Assembly (NCBI GenBank): GCA_964584125.1
Contig: CAZOYP010000085.1
Coordinates: 1-8,926 of the forward strand
From: Nitromaritima sp964584125
GTDB lineage: Bacteria; Nitrospinota; Nitrospinia; Nitrospinales; VA-1
Reading direction: 5' to 3'
DNA: 8,926 bases
A model generated the notes under the pieces. The model saw only the letters and a program-made list of their open reading frames with translations, did not search any database and was not told the DNA's origin. The translations under genes and the position numbers were made by a program. This document shows positions 1-6,706 of the stretch, piece after piece; position 1 is the first letter of the stretch, and every line of letters starts with the position of its first letter.

Positions 1-78
1 GTCTTCTTCATCTTCTTCGTCTTCTTCATCTTCTTCGTCTTCTTCATCTTCTTCATCTTCTTCATCTTCTTCATCTTC
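1..78 (-). repeat. In-frame 9-bp tandem repeat encoding (EED)n
   Basis: Eight 9-bp units (gtcttcttc or atcttcttc on the + strand) plus a 6-bp partial unit cover positions 1-78. They differ only at the Asp wobble base (GAT/GAC). Positions 1-54 form three exact 18-bp units with alternating GAC and GAT, so the array has grown by an 18-bp as well as a 9-bp step. Both steps are multiples of three, so changes in copy number keep the reading frame. The array continues beyond the left edge and its full size is unknown. Confidence 0.95.
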
Positions 79-237
79 AGCATAAGCAATAGAAGGTCCG
101 TTTAAGCTGAAAAAGTATGATGTAGAAGTAGTTCCTAAAGTAGGAGTCAAGTGTCCTAACCCATATAATAAAATGAGGGCGATAACGAAGGTAAATATAG
201 TTTTTTTGGTTTTTGGTTTCTCAGACGAGTGGTGCAT
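1..237 (-). CDS. Membrane-anchored protein with Glu-Glu-Asp repeat region (C-terminus off left edge)
   Basis: The first 79 codons of a minus-strand gene are visible and stay open to the window edge. The ATG at 237 is preceded by AGAGG with a suitable gap, which supports this start. Residues 1-12 are polar and basic (several Lys), residues 13-30 form one hydrophobic helix, and residues 31-53 are a Ser/Thr-rich linker ending in AYA. From residue 54 the protein is only acidic: ED followed by eight exact EED triplets, continuing past the edge. The Lys-rich N-terminus suggests an N-in signal anchor with the acidic stretch outside the cytoplasm. The AYA could be a signal peptidase site but lies far from the hydrophobic core. 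I recognise no family. A polyacidic extracytoplasmic tract could bind cations or basic surfaces, but that is inference. It lies downstream of the rlmN/glycosyltransferase cluster across a 337-bp gap, so it may have its own promoter. Confidence 0.75.
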   Translation of the reverse strand, partial: MHHSSEKPKTKKTIFTFVIALILLYGLGHLTPTLGTTSTSYFFSLNGPSIAYAEDEEDEEDEEDEEDEEDEEDEEDEED

Positions 238-574
238 TAATGGCCTCTTTTTTTATGTCAGTTAAGGAAGTCTTTTAAAAAAAGAATCAGCTTTGCTTTT
301 AGCAACTAAGTATAAAGTAGAGAGGAGAAACTAGATCGCTTAACCTCATCTTAATAGGTCAACAATATTCAGGTTTTATAAAAAAAGGAGAATAGAAAGT
401 TAAACCAGTTTTTTATAAAATTAACCGTTCCTTAAACGGAGCAACAAACCTATTTGAAATATAAAGGTGAAAGAAATATCATACGATTTTTCTAATGTCA
501 AGAGCTTTAAAAGCCTTTTATTTTTAGTGACTTATGAGACCTTTGCGTGTTCGGAAAAAGAGTAAAAAGAGGTC
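238..574. other. Non-coding gap between minus-strand genes
   Basis: I see no credible gene in this 337-bp AT-rich stretch. A small stem (CCGTT 425-429 with AACGG 435-439, 5-nt loop) is followed on the minus strand by TTAATTTTAT and could be a weak terminator for the rlmN cluster upstream. A TTGACA hexamer on the minus strand (501-496) could belong to a promoter for the EED-repeat gene. Two similar A/T blocks (TTTTATAAAA near 374-384 and 411-420) flank a purine-rich spacer. None of these is strong enough to stand alone. Confidence 0.5.
473..501 (-). promoter_or_regulatory. Possible sigma-70-type promoter for the EED-repeat gene
   Basis: On the minus strand a perfect TTGACA (501-496) is followed after 17 nt by TATTTC (478-473). 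The -35 box is consensus but the -10 matches only three of six positions. It would start transcription about 230 nt before the ATG at 237, a long leader. This is a weak candidate, worth noting because the upstream cluster ends nearby and the next gene is distant. Confidence 0.25.
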
Positions 575-817
575 TTAGTCAGCAGGGGTATCTTTATTAA
601 CGTTATTCGTTCCTTCATTGACTTTTGTTTCAAGTTCGGCCACGTCATCAAGTGGCATAATAATTAGGCCAAATCCCATCGCTGTACTGAAAACAGAAAG
701 GAGTCCAACAAAGATTTGCGGCCATTCAGCCGTTATGTCACGCACAGACCATACAAATAAAAATCCCCCCAGTACCATAAGTATTATTCCTAAAAATCTA
801 ATTTTCCAGCTATTCAT
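575..817 (-). CDS. Small two-helix membrane protein
   Basis: An 80-aa protein from an ATG at 817 that overlaps the last 8 nt of the LAB_N gene. I prefer it to the in-frame TTG at 859, which would cause a 50-nt overlap. AGAGG lies upstream, 12 nt before the ATG, so initiation probably relies partly on coupling to the preceding gene. Residues 7-25 and about 32-53 are hydrophobic and should form two transmembrane helices. The tail (54-80) is polar and acidic, with several Asn, Glu and Asp. I do not recognise a named family. Its place as last gene after a GT2 glycosyltransferase and a LAB_N protein suggests an accessory role at the inner membrane in lipid-linked sugar work, but this rests only on position. 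Confidence 0.75.
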   Translation of the reverse strand: MNSWKIRFLGIILMVLGGFLFVWSVRDITAEWPQIFVGLLSVFSTAMGFGLIIMPLDDVAELETKVNEGTNNVNKDTPAD

Positions 818-1100
818 TGTTTTGACTAACCTCTGCAAGCGATTTTCTTTTACGGTCAATAAGAATTAAGTTACGGATATAAATAATTGACCCAAGGCTT
901 TGTCCGAGAATAAAAACGGGGTCTTCCCTATGAATTGCATACGTCAATAGAATAACACTCCCCGCGATACTACAATACCAAAAGGCAATAGGAATAGTAC
1001 TTTCTCCTTTTTTCTCGGAGACTAACCATTGAATCACAAAACGTGCGCCGAAGGCGATTTGACCCACAAAACCTATAATTAGCCAGTATGTTGAAGTCAT
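810..1100 (-). CDS. LAB_N (lipid A biosynthesis N-terminal) domain membrane protein
   Basis: A 96-aa stand-alone LAB_N domain (Pfam family named after the N-terminus of some LpxB proteins, fold related to the SWEET/MtN3 group). Family signatures are visible: GQIAFGARFVIQWLVSEKK (13-31), FWYCSIAGS (40-48), DPVFILGQ (60-67) and YIRNL (74-78). Three membrane helices are expected at about 5-26, 37-56 and 61-81, with a basic end near 83-86. The ATG at 1100 has AAGG 7 nt upstream and sits 3 nt after the glycosyltransferase stop. Free-standing LAB_N genes often lie beside DPM-type GT2 genes and ArnT-type transferases in Gram-negative bacteria, so a role in polyprenyl-phosphate sugar or lipid A modification is likely, perhaps as transporter or scaffold. 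Its exact activity is not established. No ArnT-like gene is visible. Confidence 0.88.
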   Translation of the reverse strand: MTSTYWLIIGFVGQIAFGARFVIQWLVSEKKGESTIPIAFWYCSIAGSVILLTYAIHREDPVFILGQSLGSIIYIRNLILIDRKRKSLAEVSQNNE

Positions 1101-1103
1101 TAC

Positions 1104-1847
1104 TTACCTTTCTTCAATAATATCATAATTAATTTGTCTTTTTTTCATCCACCGGATCGCCAAAAGATCTTTGAACGAAGCAAATAGGCGGTTACGGATG
1201 TTATACTTTGAAAAACCATGCAGGCGAGGATAATGTCCTACTTTTACTTGCGTAACCGTAAACCCTTCCATTTTCATTAATGTTGGGAAAAATCGATGCA
1301 TTCCATCATATAACTTAATATTTTTAAAACATGTTCGCCTAAATGCTTTGAGCGAGCAGCCTGTATCGGCAATACACTCTTCACTTAGGGTGTTTCTTAC
1401 CGCATTAGCTATTTTTGAAGAGAGTTTTTTGATCAAAGGATCATTACGTTGATGTCGCCATCCACATACTACGTCGTATTCATTTATTTTCTCAATTAGC
1501 AAAGGAATATCAGCAGGATCATTCTGTAGGTCTGCATCCATTGTCACGATAATGTCACCACGGGCTTTGTTAAATCCTGCTGCAAAAGCTGCTGTTTGAC
1601 CATAATTGTGTCCAAATCGAATCAAGCGTAGGTTTGAGTTTTCTTCCTGTAACTTACGAATAATTTCGGCGCTTCCATCAACACTTCCATCATCCACTAA
1701 GATTACTTCGTAACTTTTGTTAAGTGGTTGTAGATTTTTTGTGATTTTTTCATCAAGCAAGGTCAGGTTTTCTCGCTCATTATAAACAGGAATAACTATA
1801 GAAATTTCTAATCCTGAGGAATTGTCTAAATCGAATGTATTCATCAT
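1104..1847 (-). CDS. GT2 family glycosyltransferase, DPM/polyprenyl-phosphate type
   Basis: A 247-aa GT-A fold transferase expected to move a nucleotide-activated sugar onto polyprenyl phosphate at the cytoplasmic face of the inner membrane. Visible motifs are SIVIPVYNERENL (16-28), VDDGS (51-55, nucleotide binding), the metal-binding DAD in VTMDADLQNDP (D104, D106) and ADTGCSLKAFRR (160-171). A basic RLHGFSKY segment (208-215) follows, near the acceptor end. Unlike GtrB or ArnC it has no C-terminal membrane helices and stops after KKRQINYDIIEER. I chose the ATG at 1847, which overlaps the rlmN stop as TGATG; a second ATG follows directly. The in-frame ATG at 1892 would add 15 residues unlike the family. 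No Shine-Dalgarno is visible, so translation is probably coupled to rlmN. The sugar and acceptor cannot be told from sequence. Confidence 0.9.
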   Translation of the reverse strand: MMNTFDLDNSSGLEISIVIPVYNERENLTLLDEKITKNLQPLNKSYEVILVDDGSVDGSAEIIRKLQEENSNLRLIRFGHNYGQTAAFAAGFNKARGDIIVTMDADLQNDPADIPLLIEKINEYDVVCGWRHQRNDPLIKKLSSKIANAVRNTLSEECIADTGCSLKAFRRTCFKNIKLYDGMHRFFPTLMKMEGFTVTQVKVGHYPRLHGFSKYNIRNRLFASFKDLLAIRWMKKRQINYDIIEER

Positions 1848-2893
1848 CACATTGAGGCAGAAGGTAACGGTTGTGCAGTCAGTTGCCCGCATGCACCAAG
1901 TATATCTGTTGCGCGATTTTGTCGTATGAAAACCGTATGTTTTTTTGATAGAAGGTACTGTTGAAATGCGTGAGCCCGTTCTTTGCTAGATGGATCAAAT
2001 TTAGAAGGAAAGAACTTGTTAAACAATATTAGATTTATTTTGCAAGGTATGCCATGAATTAATTTAGATAAACGTTTAGCGTCTTCTTCTTGATCGTTGA
2101 CACCGTTAAGCATGACGTACTCGAATGTAAACCGCCTAGATGGTTTAAGTGGATATTCTCGCAAACAGTTAATTAATTCCTCTATTGGATATTTTTTGTT
2201 GACGGGCATGATCTCTTCACGAGTTTTATTGTCTGTAGCATTCAATGATATTGCGAGGTTGACATGCAGGTCTTCATTTTTAAATTTTGTGATAAGGTCA
2301 ACTTGTCCAGCAGTGGATAAAGTAATCTTTCTAGAAGATAAGCGCAGTGCTTCTGGCATGATCATAAGCCTAATGGCAGAAATGGTGGCATCATAGTTGT
2401 CCAGTGGTTCTCCCATTCCCATGAACACAATGTTGGTTACTTGATTTTCATCGGAGAGACTGTCATTTACAGCAAGGTATTGTCCGATAATTTCATCGCT
2501 TGAGAGATTTCTCTTTAAACCCATTGTTCCTGTCATACAAAAGGCGCATGCAAGGCGGCATCCTACTTGGCTTGAAACACATAAAGTTTTTCGCTGGTCT
2601 GATGGCATCCAAACGCTTTCAATTGTTAAGCCATCTTTTAACACGAATAGGTACTTGATCGAACCATCTTGTGAATTTGTTATGCTTTGTATGCGAGGTA
2701 AAGATATATAAAAATGTTCTTTTAAAAGAGCGCGGAGTGTTTTTGATAGATTAGACATGCTATCAAAATCATAAAGTTTATAGTGGTATACCCATATGAA
2801 TATTTGATGGGCTCGGTAGGGTTTTATGCCGTGTTTGAGCAAAAAATCTTTAAGACGGGAATAGGAAAAACCAATTAAATTATTTTGTTTCAT
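1847..2893 (-). CDS. rlmN: 23S rRNA (A2503-C2)/tRNA (A37-C2) methyltransferase RlmN
   Basis: A 348-aa radical-SAM enzyme that methylates C2 of A2503 in 23S rRNA and of A37 in some tRNAs. With the ATG at 2893 as residue 1, the Fe-S/SAM motif CRLACAFC supplies C112, C116 and C119, C105 matches the conserved resolving cysteine, and C335 in ACGQL matches the methyl-carrying cysteine of the E. coli enzyme. GMGEPLDN (159-166) is the SAM-binding GGE-type motif. The N-terminus (SYSRLKDFLLKHGIKPYRAHQI) matches the family's accessory domain. The length is usual for RlmN. The in-frame TTG at 2914 would add seven residues; neither start has a clear Shine-Dalgarno, and I prefer the ATG. It is the first gene of a tight minus-strand cluster, overlapping the glycosyltransferase by 1 nt, probably only a transcription partner of the envelope genes. 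Confidence 0.96.
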   Translation of the reverse strand: MKQNNLIGFSYSRLKDFLLKHGIKPYRAHQIFIWVYHYKLYDFDSMSNLSKTLRALLKEHFYISLPRIQSITNSQDGSIKYLFVLKDGLTIESVWMPSDQRKTLCVSSQVGCRLACAFCMTGTMGLKRNLSSDEIIGQYLAVNDSLSDENQVTNIVFMGMGEPLDNYDATISAIRLMIMPEALRLSSRKITLSTAGQVDLITKFKNEDLHVNLAISLNATDNKTREEIMPVNKKYPIEELINCLREYPLKPSRRFTFEYVMLNGVNDQEEDAKRLSKLIHGIPCKINLILFNKFFPSKFDPSSKERAHAFQQYLLSKKHTVFIRQNRATDILGACGQLTAQPLPSASM

Positions 2894-3084
2894 TTTTAAA
2901 GTCAATTTAAACAAGTTTAAAAAAGATACCTTTTTATTGTTTCAGAATTTTAGTGAGATCGCATGCTGGAAAACTCACCAGACTGATGCATATGAGGTTT
3001 AATATAATTTATGTTAGAAAAATAATCTATATCAGTTTGTAGGGTATAATTTTCAATGCATCACTTACTATCGCTTAGGTGGAT

Positions 3085-3873
3085 TTATATTGGGTAATAT
3101 TTTACCAGGGTATAAGTAACACTTCCTAGGCTAATTAATGAGATGAAAAGGGTGCACCCCGTAAGTCCTAGGATTGGAGTTGGGGTTGTTAGTGGATTTC
3201 TGTTTTTTAACCATCTAAGTGAAATAAAAATACACAACAGAGATATTGCTAGCGCGATGCAGGAGAGTATCATAATTTTTGAGCTCAAAACGATATCTTT
3301 GTTCACATTATTAAGTATAGCGACTGCCCATACTAATGCAGGCAAGTTAATAAAATAGGATATTAGAGCTATATTATTCCCTTCTTCGTTATACCTTAAG
3401 ACAAAACGGAACCCTAGGAAAACAAGGGAAACCAATAGAATGGAAGCTAAAAGAATATTTGTTTTTTGTTTTTCTTTTTCGCTACGGATAAAATTAAGAG
3501 CTCCGAGGACGTACTTTGATACTTCGACCTCATCGGCTTCGTAATATCCTCCCTTGCTAGTATCATAAATAAAAACTCTTGCAGTGGATGACTCAGCTGG
3601 AAGGGATATAGCTCGATATTCGTTTTTGCTAGCAGAATGGATTTCAAGATAAACGATACCATTATGATATTTTAAGCCTTGGTTTAAAAGTTGGGATAAT
3701 TCGTTTGTGTATTTATTGTTTTTAGCACGATAAGCTTCCTGAGTTTTCATTAGATCAAAAAGTGCCTGGCGAGCCATGACATCGTAATTGTGTTCAAAAA
3801 TCGTATTGCAAGATGTCAGGTTTACTAGAAATGTAAATAGAAGTAGTATTTTTTTTATGGCAGAAAACCGCAT
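3085..3873 (-). CDS. Predicted lipoprotein with pilin-like segment and four membrane helices
   Basis: A 262-aa protein of unknown function. The N-terminus is a lipoprotein signal: basic start, hydrophobic 9-18 and lipobox LTSC (19-22) with C22 as the acylation site. The following segment ARQALFDLMKTQEAYRAKNNKYTNELSQL (34-62) resembles the helix after the cleavage site in type IV pilin-like proteins, which also carry a QEAYxxxNxxY pattern, though no prepilin leader is present. Residues 63-130 look like a small soluble beta-rich domain. Four membrane helices follow at about 138-158, 166-188, 199-220 and 233-256. A lipid-anchored N-terminus together with a polytopic C-terminus is unusual. The ATG at 3873 has no evident Shine-Dalgarno, but the signal sequence starts well here. 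It is divergent from rdgB, and 191 bp separate its stop from the rlmN start. Confidence 0.8.
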   Translation of the reverse strand: MRFSAIKKILLLFTFLVNLTSCNTIFEHNYDVMARQALFDLMKTQEAYRAKNNKYTNELSQLLNQGLKYHNGIVYLEIHSASKNEYRAISLPAESSTARVFIYDTSKGGYYEADEVEVSKYVLGALNFIRSEKEKQKTNILLASILLVSLVFLGFRFVLRYNEEGNNIALISYFINLPALVWAVAILNNVNKDIVLSSKIMILSCIALAISLLCIFISLRWLKNRNPLTTPTPILGLTGCTLFISLISLGSVTYTLVKYYPI

Positions 3874-4024
3874 AAAACAATTTATTAAGTTAAGATCTAA
3901 TGTTTATTTTTATAATCAAACTTGCACTTATAGCATGCGTTCACTATTCAGGCAAGTGCGTGGGAAGCAGAATTTTACATAGAAAAAATAAATAAGAACC
4001 TATTTTTCGTATGGAGTATATTTA

Positions 4025-4573
4025 ATGTGGAAGAAGTTGAAGTTTGTTACTAGCAATTTAAATAAAGTTCGTGAAGTTTCAGATATTTTGGAATGTCAGC
4101 TCGATCATGTTTCAGGGGTAAAGATTGATGAAATACAGGCTAGTGACATAAATAAAATTGTTACTCATAAAGCCCAGCAAGCCTTTAACGAGCTTAAGTG
4201 TCCTGTATTGGTGGAGGATTCTGGGCTTATTTTTTCAGCGTGGAATGGTCTTCCTGGAGCTCTGGTAAAATGGTTTGAAATTACTGTAGGTTGCCATGGT
4301 TTATTAAAAATGCTCGAAGGGTTTGAAAATCGCGAGGCCTTTGCTGTCTGTGTGGCAGCTATTTTTGATGGACAAAAAATGATTTCAGCAAGAGGAGAGA
4401 GAAGAGGTGTGATTTCCCGCAGTACTCGTGGAGAAAATGGTTTTGGATGGGATGTTATCTTTGTTCCTGAACATTACGATAAAACTTATGCTGAAATGGG
4501 CTTTAATCAAAAAAATGCTATATCTCATCGACGTATGGCTTTTGAAAAACTGAATAAACAAATCAAACTGTAG
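4025..4573 (+). CDS. rdgB: RdgB/HAM1 family non-canonical purine NTP pyrophosphatase
   Basis: A 182-aa cytoplasmic house-cleaning enzyme that hydrolyses dITP, ITP and XTP to the monophosphate and pyrophosphate, keeping deaminated purines out of DNA and RNA. Motifs in order: TSNLNKVREV (9-18, phosphate loop), VLVEDSGL (61-68, catalytic D65), GLPGALVKWF (75-84), GENGFGWDVIFVP (136-148) and SHRR (167-170, base recognition). The GLPG..VKWF stretch is closer to the eukaryotic/archaeal ITPA form than to E. coli RdgB (which has APGVYSARY), so it belongs to the ITPA-like branch. Length is close to the family norm of about 190-200. GGAG lies 8 nt before the ATG, a good ribosome binding site. It stands alone, divergent from the four-helix lipoprotein, with 155 bp before the next gene. 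Confidence 0.95.
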   Translation: MWKKLKFVTSNLNKVREVSDILECQLDHVSGVKIDEIQASDINKIVTHKAQQAFNELKCPVLVEDSGLIFSAWNGLPGALVKWFEITVGCHGLLKMLEGFENREAFAVCVAAIFDGQKMISARGERRGVISRSTRGENGFGWDVIFVPEHYDKTYAEMGFNQKNAISHRRMAFEKLNKQIKL

Positions 4574-4728
4574 ATAGTTTTTAAATTTTCCTAGAGCTGT
4601 TTGGTCTCACTTCACAAGTAATTAGGTTTGATACGTTTTATCGTGCTAGAATTATCAATTTACTTGTCGTATAGTTGAAAAATTAGGTTTTATATATGAT
4701 TGAATAAATAAATTGGGGCTAAGGTTAA

Positions 4729-5088
4729 ATGGAAGATAAAACTTATGTGATTAGGATTTTATTTTTGGCTTTTCTTATTTTAGTTGTTTTTGCTGGCAGT
4801 ACAGGCTGTGGAAAACCAGGGAGTGCTCTAAATTGGTATCCAAAGGCCGAAAGGCTAGAAGGCAAAATATCAACTTCTATCAATCATGAGATTATTAAAG
4901 ACAAAATTGATCTTAATGACACTGTTGTAATTCAGGGTGAAGAGAAGCATTCGATGAGTCGTTGGTGGATTGATGTTAAATGCGACTACTGGGCGAGTTG
5001 TTTTATGCGGTGTGACGGCTCAAAGCAACAATGTCTAAAGATAGCAGAAGACTCTAATTTTACTGTGAATTCTATTTCACCGTTTTAA
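4729..5088 (+). CDS. Small lipoprotein with four-cysteine C-terminal cluster
   Basis: A 119-aa protein of unknown family. Residues 7-22 are strongly hydrophobic and lead to the lipobox STGC (24-27), so C27 should be lipidated and the rest should lie in the periplasm, attached to a membrane. The mature part begins with a Gly/Pro/Ser-rich linker. Near the end come four cysteines with spacing C-x5-C-x3-C-x6-C (C85, C91, C95, C102), among Trp and Tyr residues (SRWWIDVKCDYW), which could make two disulfides in the oxidising periplasm or bind a metal. AAGG precedes the ATG by 4 nt, with GGGG further upstream. It lies 23 nt upstream of the sigma-54 regulator in the same direction, so the two are probably co-transcribed. 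An envelope-stress or sensor-accessory role is possible but is inferred only from this linkage. Confidence 0.8.
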   Translation: MEDKTYVIRILFLAFLILVVFAGSTGCGKPGSALNWYPKAERLEGKISTSINHEIIKDKIDLNDTVVIQGEEKHSMSRWWIDVKCDYWASCFMRCDGSKQQCLKIAEDSNFTVNSISPF

Positions 5089-5111
5089 AGTCATAAGTGT
5101 TTACTTAACCT

Positions 5112-6500
5112 ATGGCATTAATTTTCACCGTTGATGATGATCCTGATATTCGAGGGTTGATTAAGGTTTTATTCGAAGACCGAGGTCATGAAGTTGTGGC
5201 TTTGGAAAACGGAAAGCAGTGCCTTGACCGACTTGACGAAAACCCCTCCGTGATTTTTCTTGATTTAGTTATGCCCCTTTTAGATGGCATAGCAACATTA
5301 AAAGCTATAAAAAATATTAAAAGTGAATTACCGGTTGTCATGGTAACTGGTTCTGATGATGCAGAGTCTGCTATTAAGGCGATGAAGTTAAGTGCTTTTG
5401 ATTATATAGTTAAACCTTTTGATGAGCTTCGTCTTTTCTCAATTTTAGATAAGGCGATTGAACAAACTACCTTGGTTGGTCAGGTTAGCTATCTTCAGGG
5501 TGAGCTAAGTAGGGTACATGGGGTCAAGAATATTGTAGGTACAAGCCCTGCATTGATTCAAGCATTAGAAAAGGTTCAGAAAGTAAGTCCTAGTAATGCG
5601 GGGGTTTTACTTCTTGGTGAGAGTGGGACAGGAAAAGAATTGATGGCACGCGCTATTCATGAAAATAGTCGTTTTTCAAAAGGTCTTTTTGTTGATATAA
5701 ATTGTGGCGCTATTCCTGAAAACTTGCAGGAGAGTGAGTTCTTTGGTCATAATAAAGGTTCATTTACAGGAGCAACTGAGGCCAGAAAAGGAAAATTAGA
5801 GTTAGCAAATGAAGGTACTCTTTTCCTTGATGAAGTTGCGGAGATGTCATTAAGCACCCAAGTTAAATTATTGCGTTTTCTCCAAGAAAAAAACTTTGAG
5901 CGTGTGGGAGGTACAAAAAAGATTTTTACCAACACAAGAGTAATAGCTGCTACTAATAAAAATCTTAGTGAAAAAATAAAGGAAGGTTCCTTTCGAGAAG
6001 ACTTATATTTCAGGCTGGCTGTTTTTCCAGTTACCATTCCACCATTAAGAGAGAGAAAAGAGGATATTCCTACCCTTGCGATTTACTTTGTTAATGTATA
6101 TAAAGCCGAATTTGAAAAAAAAATATTTTCAATTACATCTGAAGCAATGAATGCGTTAGTGAACTATTTTTGGCCGGGAAATGTGCGCGAGTTAGAGAAT
6201 GTTGTTTATCACTCAATGATAATGTCAGAAACTGGTTGTATTGACATAGATATTTTGCCTGAGAACTTTAAACCTGTGGTGACTCACGGGACCAGTGGAG
6301 CCAACTATTTTCAAAATACTTCAGGTAAGGATGATTTTGTTGATTCTTTTGAGGAGTCAGTAAGGCAAATCCTGCAAAGAGCTTTGGATCTTACAAATGG
6401 GGATATCCCAGAGACAGCAAAAAAGTTAAAGCTAAGTCGATCTAGCTTTTATAGAATGGTTCAAAAATACGATCTCACTAAACCCGCCCCCAAGAATTAA
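5112..6500 (+). CDS. Sigma-54-dependent NtrC-family response regulator
   Basis: A 462-aa enhancer-binding protein with the three usual domains. Receiver (1-120): acidic pocket DDD (8-10), phospho-acceptor D51 in IFLDLVMP, T79 and K101. AAA+ domain (about 140-370): Walker A GESGTGKE (169-176), sigma-54 contact loop GSFTGA (216-221, a Ser variant of GAFTGA), Walker B GTLFLDEV (235-242), arginine-rich FREDLYFRL (294-302) and sensor II WPGNVREL (354-361). C-terminal Fis-type HTH (about 418-456). All catalytic residues are present, so it should be an active ATPase that remodels sigma-54 holoenzyme after phosphorylation. The likely partner kinase is the CHASE histidine kinase 750 bp away, and the best local target is the -24/-12 promoter at 6682-6697; both links are inferred. 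No clear Shine-Dalgarno precedes the ATG. A 5-bp hairpin (5094-5107) occupies the 23-nt gap after the lipoprotein gene, hinting at coupled translation. Confidence 0.95.
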   Translation: MALIFTVDDDPDIRGLIKVLFEDRGHEVVALENGKQCLDRLDENPSVIFLDLVMPLLDGIATLKAIKNIKSELPVVMVTGSDDAESAIKAMKLSAFDYIVKPFDELRLFSILDKAIEQTTLVGQVSYLQGELSRVHGVKNIVGTSPALIQALEKVQKVSPSNAGVLLLGESGTGKELMARAIHENSRFSKGLFVDINCGAIPENLQESEFFGHNKGSFTGATEARKGKLELANEGTLFLDEVAEMSLSTQVKLLRFLQEKNFERVGGTKKIFTNTRVIAATNKNLSEKIKEGSFREDLYFRLAVFPVTIPPLRERKEDIPTLAIYFVNVYKAEFEKKIFSITSEAMNALVNYFWPGNVRELENVVYHSMIMSETGCIDIDILPENFKPVVTHGTSGANYFQNTSGKDDFVDSFEESVRQILQRALDLTNGDIPETAKKLKLSRSSFYRMVQKYDLTKPAPKN

Positions 6501-6563
6501 GATAGGATTTTTTAAACTCGCCTTCTATATTTTGAAATTATTTTAAGTTTTATATATTCCCTT

Positions 6564-6599
6564 AATGTCCCTGAATCGAAATTCCATTTATGGGACATT
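6564..6599. promoter_or_regulatory. Inverted repeat AATGTCCC-N20-GGGACATT: candidate activator site or terminator
   Basis: Perfect 8-bp arms (6564-6571 and 6592-6599) flank 20 nt. The centre lies about 125 bp upstream of the predicted sigma-54 start near 6708, the usual distance range for an enhancer of an NtrC-type activator, and about 80 bp after the regulator stop. The second arm runs into TTTTGT, so it could instead be a weak terminator of the regulator gene, though the 20-nt loop is large for that. Both roles are possible at once. Confidence 0.5.
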
Positions 6600-6681
6600 T
6601 TGTACTCCTGATTCTATCCATCTACTAGAATTACTCTTTTAAAATTAATATCTTAGTTTAAAAAATATTAAACATATCCTC

Positions 6682-6697
6682 CGGCATAAGTTTTGCT
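6682..6697 (+). promoter_or_regulatory. Candidate sigma-54 (-24/-12) promoter
   Basis: The sequence CGGCATAAGTTTTGCT has the invariant GG (6683-6684) and GC (6695-6696) exactly 10 nt apart, with GGCA and TTGCT matching the TGGCAC-N5-TTGCW consensus. The main deviations are C for T before the GG and T for C after GGCA. Transcription would start about 12 nt after the GC, near 6708, giving a leader of about 64 nt before the ATG at 6772. It lies in non-coding DNA directly after a sigma-54 activator gene and before a gene with a strong ribosome binding site. In the intergenic regions I read, no other site had this spacing. Confidence 0.68.
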
Positions 6698-6706
6698 ATT
6701 AGTTAT

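Noticed and set aside
818..859. TTG at 859 as the start of the small membrane protein
   Set aside because: A rare start codon and a 50-nt overlap with LAB_N; the ATG at 817 gives a compact 8-nt overlap and a better membrane protein N-terminus.
1848..1892. ATG at 1892 as the GT2 start
   Set aside because: It would add 15 residues unlike the family inside rlmN; the ATG at 1847 overlaps the rlmN stop as TGATG.
2097..2396. Plus-strand open frame inside rlmN
   Set aside because: Antisense shadow of conserved rlmN codons with no recognisable domain.
2912..2914. TTG at 2914 as the rlmN start
   Set aside because: No good ribosome binding site, and an ATG seven codons later leaves a normal RlmN N-terminus; not excluded.
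2965..2979. Second sigma-54 promoter on the minus strand before rlmN
   Set aside because: The GG and GC are 11 nt apart rather than 10, and the TTGC context is missing.
3920..3959. Inverted repeat ACTTGC/GCAAGT before rdgB as an operator
   Set aside because: Short arms with a 26-nt spacer and an alternative register; the nearby -35/-10 candidates match only three of six positions each.
3788..3982. Plus-strand 64-codon frame across the divergent promoter region
   Set aside because: Half of it is antisense to the lipoprotein signal region; no ribosome binding site and no protein features.
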